From Gammaproteobacteria bacterium (lineage in GTDB: Bacteria; Pseudomonadota; Gammaproteobacteria; SZUA-229): a stretch of 37,755 bases of DNA. The DNA is taken from assembly GCA_029882355.1 (NCBI GenBank), contig JAOUKV010000028.1, positions 1 to 37,755 on the forward strand, in the 5' to 3' direction. Numbering within the stretch: position 1 is the first letter of the stretch; each line of letters opens with the position of its first letter. This document shows, piece by piece, positions 8,232 through 20,200 of this stretch. The notes beneath the pieces were generated by a model. It had not been told where the DNA came from. It searched no databases and saw only the letters and a program-made list of their open reading frames with translations. The translations under genes and the position numbers were made by a program.

Positions 8232-11200
8232 ATGAAATATTTTTTCACTAAAAGGTGTTTCCAGAAAAGGAAACTTGGTGTTCTTGAAGTAGCCTGTGGT
8301 TTGCTTTTATCGACCAGTCATTCTGTAATAGCAGCGCCGCAAGGTGGTCAAATTGTTTCGGGCCAGGGTAGCATTGCTGCACCTTCTTTAACTACTACGC
8401 AGATTCATCAGTTAAGTAATAATTTGGTCATCGACTGGCAAAGTTTTAATGTCAGTGCAAACGAAATGGTTCAGTTTGTTCAGCCATCATCTACTTCTGC
8501 AGTGTTAAATCAGATTCATGATATATCTCCCTCTGAAATATTTGGTTCTATAGATGCAAATGGATTAGTCTTTTTAATAAATCCGAATGGAATTCTTTTT
8601 GGAGAAGGTTCGCATATACAGGTTAATGGTCTGTTTGCGAGTAATCTTGAAATGGATGCCAGTCGATTTATGTCAGGCGATTTTGCCTTTGAATCAATGG
8701 GCATGGTTGATGGCATGATTGTTAACCATGGTGTCATTTCAGCATCGACTGGTGGTGTTACCCTGATCAGTGATACCGGTGTTGTTAATGAAGGTCGGAT
8801 TCTGGCGACTGTTGGTTCGATTAATCTGGCTGTGACAACATCAGCAACACTGGATTTTACTGGCGATGGACTTCTACAGTTAAGCGTTTCTGGTGATGTG
8901 TTAGATAATGCGCAATCACTGGATGCCGCCATCACAAACACGGGTGAAATTATTGCACAAGGCGGTGATGTTTTAATTAGTGGTCAGGTAGCGCGTGATG
9001 TATTTACCAATGTTGTAAATAATACGGGTGTTATAAGAGCTACTCGCGTACTCAACGAAGGTGGAGTTATTACACTAGCTGGTCCATCGGGTGATATTAA
9101 TAATAGTGGAACACTGGATGTCTCAGGTTCTGAAGCCGGTGACATAGTTGTCACGGCTGAAAATATTACTCACAGTGGGTTGATCGATGCTTCTGCAACA
9201 GAAGGTAATGGCGGTAGTGTTACCCTGCAGTCTTCTGCCGATACTTTGCTGGAAGGCGCTTCAATAATTACTGTTAATGCCGATAATGGGGTAGGTGGTA
9301 CAGCTCATGTTCTGGGCGACCGCGTTGGTTTATTTGACGAATCACAGGTTAATGCATCCGGTTTAACGGGCGGCGGTGAAGTTTTAATCGGTGGTGATTT
9401 TCAGGGCAGTAATCCTGATATCCAAAATGCAGCTCAAACTTATGTGGGTGCGAACACCTCTATCACTGCTGATGCTATTGCTGAAGGCGATGGTGGCAAA
9501 GTTATTGTCTGGGCCGATGAAACAACTCAGTACTACGGTGATATTTCGGTACAGGGTGGCGAGGCTTCAGGTAATGGTGGTTTTGTTGAAGTTTCCGGTA
9601 AAAATATTCTGAATTTTGAAGGTACTGTTGATACGACTGCAGTTAATGGTCTTGATGGAACGCTGTTACTTGATCCACTGGATATTATTATCATTGATCA
9701 AGCTACAGCTCCTGTACCTGCGGATAATCTAGCTGTTAGTGGTGACAATACCATTTTGTTTGCTGATCCAGATGGTGCCACTTCATACACTATTTCAGAG
9801 GACACGCTAGAAGGTTTGACGGGTAATGTTATCTTACAGGCACAGCAGGATATTATTCTGAGTGATTTGATTACTGATGGTGTGCTGGATTTTACTTCTG
9901 TAGGTACTGGCAGTTCAGTGGTATTTCAGGCTGGTCGTCATATTACCTTTAATAATATTGCCAATACCATTCAAACAGCGGGCGGCAACATTCATCTTGA
10001 AGCCGACTCGCAACATAGCTCCGCTGGTGCGGCTAATGGTACTGGTGATTTAACACTGGGTTTATTAAATTCAAACGGCGGTAACATTACATTGTTGGCG
10101 GCTGGTGGTGGTTTCAATATTGGTGGTGCAATAACTGCCGGTACCGGTAATGTTTCTATTAGTACTTCAGATAATACCGCCATAGATTTAGATGCGGATA
10201 TTACTCAGGCCGGTTTTGATTTTATTACCACAACAGGTGCATTAACGATTGGTCAGGCAACCACGGCCGGTACAAATGGTTTGGGATTGGATAGCGTTAT
10301 TGAATACGCCTCTTTACTGACTTTAAGTATAGATCTGACCGTGGCTTCCAATACAGCGTCGTTGTTGAATTTGTTTGCAACAGGTAGTGCGACAAATGGT
10401 TTCATAATAAATGACCAAGATACCTTAACAGTGAATCAGGAACTGGTGATTAATGTGGGTGTTGACTCAAATTTGGATGGCTCGATTGATGATTATTCGG
10501 TTGGCGTGATTGAGATTGATGGTGGCATCGTTGTAGGAGCCAATAATCTTTCACTCTCCGCGCATGAAATAAAGGGTGACAATGATAATGCACCAATTGC
10601 AGAAGATGAAATAACAGCAACGACAGGCAGCACGGTTACTTTAACAGGTGCATTGATTGGTATTACGGATAAACCACTGAATCTTTTAGGTGTTGAGACG
10701 CTGGTGATAAATGATATAGGCGCTGGTGATATTGAACTAGATTTCGGTAGCGGGTCTGTAGCTGATTTGTCCGTATCTTCAAATGTTATTGATTTTACTA
10801 CTCTGGGTGATGTTACTGATCTCACGTATACAAATACGCATAGCTCTCTAGGTATCGCTACACTCGTTGCTACAGGAGCGAATCTAACGATAAATGCGAC
10901 AAATGGCATTACCGACAATACTAGTGTGATTACAGCGCAAAATCTAACGTTAACGGCTGATGGTTTAGATGCAGCGATTGGTGTATCAGGCACGGGTATA
11001 AATACCACGCTGACTGGCGCACTAACCGCGACTGCCAATAATGGTACTGGTGGCATCTATATCAATCAAACTGGTGCACTCGATGTTGCTTCTATTGCTA
11101 CCGGTACAGGTAATCTTGAATTGACCACGACTGGAGCCATAACCCAGAGTGGTGCGATTGCTGTTGGTGGTATATCCAGTATTACTGCTGGAGCCAATGC

Positions 11201-14200
11201 TATTACATTGACTAATGCCGCTAATGATTTTGTTGGGGCAGTGAGTATCAGTAATAGTGCTGCTAATGCTGTTCAGCTCACTGATGTGAATGCCATTGAC
11301 CTGGGCACGGTTAATGTGGGTAGTGGTGGTTTCACTATTAATGCTGGTGGCGCTATTAGCCAAAGTGGTGTGCTGACTATTGCAGGTGCTTCGAGTTTTA
11401 ATGCCGGTGCTAATACGATCATTTTGGCTAACGCTGGCAATGACTTTACCGGTGCCGTGAGTTTGAGTAACAGTGGCGCCTTTAACGTTGAAGTGACAGA
11501 TACTAATGCGATTGATCTCGGAGTAGTTACTACTGGTACGGGCACTTTTATTGTTAATGCTGGTACTGATATCACTGACAGTGGCACTCAGACAGTTAAT
11601 GGAGCCGCTACCTTTAATGTAGGTGATGCTGGCAATATTACGCTGAACGATGCTGCTAATGCCTACAATTCTTCTGTTACTTTTGCGTCATCCGGAATTC
11701 TGGGTAATGTTACTTTTGTAGATACAACTGCCTATGATGTGCAGGCCGGTGGTCTGACTGTTGGTGGTAGCCTGGATATTACTGCAGCGGGTATTACTCA
11801 GACAGGTGGTGCCCTGAGCGTTACCGGTATCTCCAGTTTTACCGCGGGTGCTAATGCGATCACCCTCACCGATGCGACTAATAACTTTGGTGGTGCAGTA
11901 AGTCTGAGTAATAGTGCAGCCACCGCCGCCATCGTTGATGTTGATGCGATTGATCTCGGCACGGTTACTGTTGGTAATCTGGATGTCACCGCCATTGGCG
12001 TTACACAGTCGGGCACGATCACTGCCACAGGCACTGCCAACTTTAATGCCGGAGCGGGCGTTATTACTTTAACGGATGCCGCTAACGACTTTGGTGGTGT
12101 AGTCAGCTTGAGTAACAGTGGCTTGAATGATGTGGCGGTGACCGGTATTAGTGCTATTCAACTAGGTGCAGTTTCAGTTGGTACCGGTACATTCACTATT
12201 AATGCCGGTGGCGCTATTACACAGAACAGCACACTGACTATAGCCGGTGCTTCCAGCTTTAGTGCTGGCGCTAATGCGATCACCCTGACCGACGCGGCTA
12301 ATAACTTTGGTGGCGCAGTAAGTCTGAGTAATAGTGCAGCCACTGCCGCCATCGTTGATGTTGATGCGATTGATCTCGGCACGGTTACTGTTGGTAATCT
12401 GGATGTGACTGCTGTAGGTATTACTCAGTCAGGTGTTATTACCACAACCGGTACCGCCAGCTTTAATGCCGGAGCAGGCGTTATTACTTTAACGGATGCC
12501 GCTAACGACTTTGCGGGTGCTGTGAGCTTGATCAATAGCGCAGCAAATGCAGTACAGATTACCGATGTTAATGCTATTGATCTGGGTATTATCAACGTAG
12601 GGGATTTATTCACTGTTACTGCTGGCACAAACATCACAGACAGCGGCACCCAAACTGTAACAGGCGCGGCCAGCTTCAACGTGGGTGACGGAGGCAACAT
12701 CACATTGAACGATGCTGCTAATGCCTATGCATCAACCGTATCATTTAATTCCAGCGGTACACTGGGTAACGTTACTTTTGTCGATACTACTGCGCTTGAT
12801 CTGCAGGCCAGCACTATTGGTGGTGACCTGAACGTAACCGGTGCGGGCATCACGCAAAGCGGCATACTCAACGTCACCGGTACCTCCAGTTTCACCGCGG
12901 GCGCTAACACCATCGCCCTGAATCTGGCGAACGACTTCGTTGGAGCGGTTAGCCTAAACAATAGCGGTATCAATGCAGTCTCTATTACAGATGCCAATGC
13001 CATACAACTTGGAACCGTGTCTGTTGGTAGCGGAAGCTTTACCGTTAATGCTAACGGTGCGATTACCCAGGCTTCAGCACTAACTATTGCCGGCGCATCT
13101 AGCTTCAATGCTGGTGCTAATGCGATCACCCTGACGAATGCATCTAATGACTTTGGTGGTGTGGTTAGCTTGAGTAACAGTGGTTTGAGTAATGTGGCGT
13201 TGACCGATATTAATGCTATTCAGCTGGGTACAGTTTCAGTTGGTACTGGTACATTCACTATCAATGCCGGTGGTGCTATCACACAAAATAGCGCACTGAC
13301 CATTGCCGGTGCTTCTAGCTTTAGTGCGGGTGCAAATACCATTACATTGACTAACGCGCTGAATGATTTCACAGGTGCTGTCAGTTTAAGCAACAGCGGT
13401 ACTGCCAATGTAGCAATTACTGACGCCAATGCCATCGATCTTGGTGTTGTTAATGTTGGCACCGGTACCTTTATCGTTACTGCAGGCACAGACATCACCA
13501 GCAGCGGTACCCAGACCGTTGGAGGCGCAGCTACTTTCAATGTAGGAGCGTCAGGTAATATCACACTAAATGATGCATCTAATACCTATAACGCAGGTGT
13601 TACTTTTGTTTCAGCTGGCACACTAAACAATGTGACGTTCCTTGATAACACAGCCTACAATGTGCAGGCAGGTGGCCTGACCATAGGCGGAGCACTGAAC
13701 ATTACAGCGGCGGGTATCACCCAGACTGGTGATCTCAGTGTGACCGGAGCTTCAACTTTTAATGCTGGTTCTAATGACATTACTCTGACTAATGCGGCCA
13801 ATAATTTTAATAGCATTGCAATTACTTCAGCCAGCAATGTAACACTGGTTGATGGCATCGGTGGTGCTGGAATCGCGGCCAGTTCGGTGGCGGGTGATTA
13901 CTCATTAACTTCTGTGGGCAGTATCACATCTTCCGGCCTTTTATCTGCCGCTAATGCAAACCTGTTAGTCACCGGTCTGGGTAATAGTATAGGTAGTGCG
14001 CTTACACCGATAGCTATTGACCTGAGCGGCAACCTCACCGCTACAGCCAGCAATGGTTCGGGCGGCATTTATATTAGTGATGCAGGAAACCTGGCGATTA
14101 ATACTATCAATGCTAATACCGGTAACGTAGAACTGAGTGCAGTTGGTAGTATTACCGATGCTGCGGGTGCGGATACTACGGTTGATATTATCGCTAACAG

Positions 14201-17200
14201 GTTAACTCTCAATGCAACCGCCGGTGCCGGTGTTAGTGCCACCGATGCGCTGAATTTGCAGGTGACAAGATTAACCATTCCCAATTCAACCGGCGGTGAT
14301 TTCTTCCTGACTGAAGCAAATGCATTACTTCTGGAAACTGTTAATGTGGGTTCGATTGATTTGTTTGCTAATGGCAATCTTACTGTTATCGGCAATGTAA
14401 CTACTTCAACGGGTGATTTGAAACTGGGTAGTGCGGGGATTTTGGCTATTGAGCAAACAGAATCATCAACGACAGGAGTTTCATATCTTGCTGGTGCCGC
14501 TGTTGAAGCATTGGTTAATTATCCTTTTCAGGGTACGACTGATGACATGTGGGTAACTCCAGTAACCTATGGGGCGGTAACGCTGAATTCATCGGCGGGT
14601 GGCAATATCATTTTGGAATCAAATGATATACGTATTAACGTGAATGAGCCAATGACCTATTCGGCTAGTTTTTACCTATCAATACAAGATATTTTTGACC
14701 TCACTTACGATGATTATTATTGGGGATATATTTCCCCCGATGCCACACTAAACGCCGGCACTAACGCTGTCATTTTCGATACCTATACTGCTGCGAATAC
14801 GCTGACAGTCGGCACCATGCTAACCGCTGCTGAAATAGGTCGTATCAGCGCTGCCGGTGCAGTACAGTTCGGTACGTTGGACAACACGGGTGGTGTACAG
14901 CTGACATCTAATATCAACACATCTGCATTTACCGATACCTTGCTGATCACTTCGGGTGCGGTTACTAGTTCGGCTGCAGCTAATACGCTGACCGTCGATA
15001 ACTTATCAATCGATGCTGAGAATGGCATTGGTAGTGCAGCGACAGCGCTTCGCGTTAACTCCAACACCATTTCTGCGGTGAATCACACTAGCGGTGATAT
15101 CTATTTAAGCTTTATTGGTAATACCACTGTCGGTGGCATTGGTCAGACGATTGATAACCAGGTGGCGGGTGGCACAATTGGCATCGCTGCTACAGGTAAT
15201 CTGATTATTGCGAATGATTTTACAGTCGCAGGCACAGGTACTGTTTCTCTTGATGCCAATGGCACTATCACTCGCACTGGCGGCACAATTACCGCTAACA
15301 CGGTAAATCTTGGTACAAATGGAACGACTACTGCGATTGGTGCAGCAGGTACACCGGTAATTGTTTCATCGCCGAACATCACCGCAACCACAACCACTGG
15401 TGATATTAATTTACAAAATGATCAGACGGTGAATCTGATTATGGCGGCAGGAGGTAATGCAGAGTTTGTGAATACCACTGGCGCTATCAACTCAGTAACC
15501 GCTCAGGCCATTAATGCCACAGGCAACCTAACCTTGCGTGCTGATGATATGGAGTTTGTCACCGGTTCTACAGTGAGTGGTGCAAACATTAACCTGTATA
15601 CACAAACTGCCGCTGCGGGATTCCTGTTGGGTAGTAATGTTAACGCTGCCGACCAGGTCGAACTGGCAGCGACTGAACTACAGGCGCTTTCATCTATAGG
15701 TACCGTTACCATCGGTGAAAATGGTGTCAATACTGGCGATATTATTTTGGGTGGTGCGGTAGATTTGAGTGCGGAAAATTTCGCGCTTACATTGGCAACA
15801 GAAGGCAAGATCGACACCTTATCTGCAGGTAATATACTGAACCTCAAAATCGGTAAAACTCTGACGCTGGATGCACTAAATATCGGTACAACCAATCCTG
15901 TAGAAACAGTCGCTTCAAACCTGAATATTATTACTAACAACGGCGCCGCTAATATCGTTAACGGTAATTATATTAATTATTTGCAGATTAACGCAGGGAC
16001 AGGTGCTGTCGATATTCGAAATACTGGTTTTGTTAATTTCAACACGACACTGACTGTTGGCTCATTAGTGCTAGACGTTGATAATTACATTTGGAATCAA
16101 ACTGGCGGAGCAATTAATGCAAGCGTTGGAGATATAGCGCTGACAGTGCGTTCGGTTGGAGGTAACGACGGTATTTATCTCGACGGTGGCACCTCGTTTA
16201 ATGCTGCTTCAGGTGATTTGTTTTTAACCGCCGATAGAATGATGTTTGACCGGTCTGGTACATCAACGTTAACAGGTAACAATATTGAAATCAGTCCGTA
16301 TACGAATTCAAACTCGATTGTGATAGGTAGTAATGTTACAGGTACTACTGATGTATCGTACATTCCTATGCAGCTAAATAGCGCTGAACTGGCCATGCTG
16401 AATAGTGCAGGCACTGTTACCATCGGCGGTGTTGGTTACACCGGCAATGTGAACATGGGGCAGACAGCGGTTAATCTCAGTGCGGAGAATTTTGATTTCA
16501 CTGTAACTACAACTGGTACGATTGATGATATAACCGGTACAGCTAATTCACTTTCATTGAATACAGGCCATTTACTGACACTGAATGCGGGTGCCGGTAT
16601 CGGTAATACCAATGCAATTACTTTTACCGCTGATAGTGTCAGTGCAATTAACACGACTTCAGGTAGTTTGGCATTAGCGCCAACGGGTAATATTACATTA
16701 GGTGGTGGTGCCAATACGATTGAACAACAGGCACCTAATGGTGCTTTAACTGTGGCCTCTGGCGGTGACATTATCATCGCAGCTGATGTATCCGTAAGTG
16801 GTGGTGGCTTGAGTACAGTTTCACTCAATGCGGCGGGCACAATTACACGTACAGGTGGTACGGTGATTGGCGATACTATTAATCTGACCGCTGGTGCGGT
16901 TGGAGACTCAATAGGTGTTTCTGGTACTCCAGTGATAACCAATGGCAATACACTCAACATAAATGCTACTGGCAATGCCTACGTAGAAAACATAAGTGCT
17001 ACTGCGGCGCAGCTTGCTGGAACGACGGCTAATATTACCTTTGTACAAAGTGGGGCAGGTGATCTGGCCCTGGGTAACCTTATTGCATCTGGCTTGATCG
17101 ATGTTAGTACAACTTCTTCTAATATTTATGGTGTGGCTGGACAGACTGTTCAGGCTAACGATGTCGCTGTAGTATCGGCAGGTTCGATTGGTGTTGGTCA

Positions 17201-20200
17201 GACTTTATTTATTGATGCGGCTAATTCGCTTTCTCTGACAACCAATGGAGCAGGTGCTGCTGGTAGTATTTCAGTAGGCTCTAATACAGCAATCCCGCTG
17301 TCTGGGCTTGTTGTTAACAATGGTAATAGCAGTACTGTTATCGGTATTACGGCACCAAGCTTTACTGTCAATTCAACGCTGGGTGATGGCACGGGTAATC
17401 TGTTGTTAAATGCTACCGCAGGTTCGATTGCGTTGAATGCAGACCTGAATTATCTTGACCTTTACCTTGGTGCAACAGGTGGTATAACGCAAACTACTGG
17501 TATTATTACGGCTAATAATCTACTGATTCGCACCACTAACAGTGTGACCTTGTCTGGCAATAATGATGTAAATAACCTGGCTGCAAATGTCGCGGGTGCA
17601 GGGCAGAGCTTTACTTTTAATGATGTCGATGACCTCAATCTGGCTCAGATAACTGGATTTACTCCATTGCCAACGACAGCCGGTATTACCACGAACAATG
17701 GCGCTATTAACCTGACGACGGGCGGCGCCTTAACGCAAACCGCACTGGGTGTTGTCAGCGGTGGCTTGTTGACTACAGATACCGTGGGTGGCGCGACATT
17801 GAATACGGCTACTAACAATATCACTAGTTTTAACGGTACCGATACCAACGGAGATATTCTGCTAACTGATAGCGGCACTCTGAATATTGCTGGCATTAGT
17901 ACAACTGGCAATGTGACCCTAAGCACAGGCAGCCTGACTCAAAGCGGCTTGATTAGCAGTAATCAATTGACCACTAATACAGTCAATGGCAGTGTGTTGA
18001 GCAGTTTGAATACCGTAAATGGTTATTCTGCGATTAATACCACTAGTGGTAATGTACAGTTGAACAACGATATCACGACACTTACGCTGGCAGGTATTAA
18101 TCAAAGTGGTACTGGCAATGTCATCATCAATAATACTGGAAACATTGTTGCTGGTAATGCCATCATTTCTAATGCGATTAACCTGACAGCAGGTGGCACC
18201 ATAAGCCAGAATGCTACGGGTAGCTTAACGGGTGGTGTGCTCACTACGAGTTCAGCAGGTGGTACTACGTTGGGATTAAATAATGCATTGAGCGGCTTTA
18301 ATGCCACAGACAGTGCGGGTGGTAATATTCTGCTGATAGATAGTGGTGCACTGAACGTAGCGGGCATTAATACGACAGGCAATGTTGATCTGACTACAGG
18401 CAATTTAACGCAAAGCGGCATTATTAATGCTAATCAGCTGACTACCAATACAGTGAACGGCAGTGTGCTGAACAGCCTGAATACCGTCAACAGCTATACA
18501 GCGACTAACACCACCAGTGGCAACATTGAGTTAAATGACAATGTTGCTACGCTGACCCTGGCAGGTATTAACCAAAGTGGCAGTGGTGATGTCATCATCA
18601 GCAACACCGGTGCAATTATCAATAGTGGAGCCACAATATCAAACGCCATCAACCTGGCGGCGGGTGGCACTATCACGCAAGCAGGCGCCTTCACCGGAAC
18701 ATTGCTAACTACCTCCTCAATCGGCGGAACCACATTGAGTAATGCAGCCAATGACGTGGCTGGCTTCAATGCCACAGACACCACTGGTGACATATTGATC
18801 GTTGATAACAATGCACTGAATATCGCCGGAATCAGCACCAGCGGTAATGTCAGTTTGAGCACAGGAAGCTTGAGTCAAAGTGGTGTTATTAATGCTAATC
18901 AGCTGACTACCAATACAGTGAACGGCAGTGTGCTGAACAGTCTGAATACCGTCAACAGTTATGCAGCGACTAACACCACCAGTGGCAACATTGAGTTAAA
19001 CGACAATGTTGCTACGCTGACCCTGGCAGGTATTAACCAAAGTGGCAGTGGTGATGTCATCATCAGCAACACCGGTGCAATTATCAATAGTGGAGCCACA
19101 ATATCAAACGCCATCAACCTGGCGGCGGGTGGCACTATCACGCAGGCAGGCGCCTTCACCGGAACATTGCTAACTACCTCCTCAATCGGCGGAACCACAT
19201 TGAGTAATGCAGCCAATGACGTGGCTGGCTTCAATGCCACAGACACCACCGGTGACATATTGATCGTTGATAACAATGCACTGAATATCGCCGGAATCAG
19301 CACCAGCGGTAATGTCAGTTTGAGCACAGGAAGCTTGAGTCAAAGTGGTGTTATTAGTGCTAATCAGCTGACTACCAATACAGTGAACGGCAGTGTGCTG
19401 AACAGTCTGAATATCGTCAACAGTTATGCAGCGACTAACGCCACCAGTGGCAACATTGAGTTAAACGACAATGTTGCTACGCTGACCCTGGCAGGTATTA
19501 ACCAAAGTGGCAGTGGTGATGTCATCATCAGCAACACCGGTGCAATTATCAATAGTGGAGCCACAATATCAAACGCCATCGATCTGAAGGCGGGTGGAAC
19601 TATCACTCAGACTGCTACCTTTGCCGGGACTTTACTCACCACAACTTCAAATGGTGGTACCACATTAGGTTTGAATAATGCACTAAGCAGTTTTAATGGC
19701 TCCGACGTATCAGGTGATATCTTATTAGTGGATACTGGATCATTAGATATTACTGGTATTACTACAACCGGAAACATTAATCTGACAACAGGTAGTTTGA
19801 CTCAATCTGGTGCAATTAGTGGTAACGTACTAACGACCACCACTGCTGGTGGTAGCCTACTGAATGATGCTGGAAATTCAGTTGCTGCTTATATAGCCAG
19901 CGATACAGCTGGTGGCAGTATTGAATTAGCGAATACAGGCGCTCTCAATATTGACTTATTAACAACTGATGCCAGTATTACCATTTCTTCTACGGGTGAT
20001 ATCTCACAAACAAGTGATATTATTTCAACAGCAGGCGGTGACATTTCGGTTACTTCTTCAGCTGGATCAATCACTATGGTTAATGGTACGAATGCGAGTA
20101 CGACGGGAGGTACTATTACTTATGAAGCATCAGGTGATATTGCTGTTTCCTCTCTCGATGCGGCAGCTGGTACTCTTGCTAATGTTGGCACCGTCACCGT

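Noticed and set aside
11150-19600. Regularly spaced repeats considered as a CRISPR array
   Set aside because: The repeats are hundreds of bases long, in frame and encode beta-helix modules; there are no short identical repeats with unique spacers.
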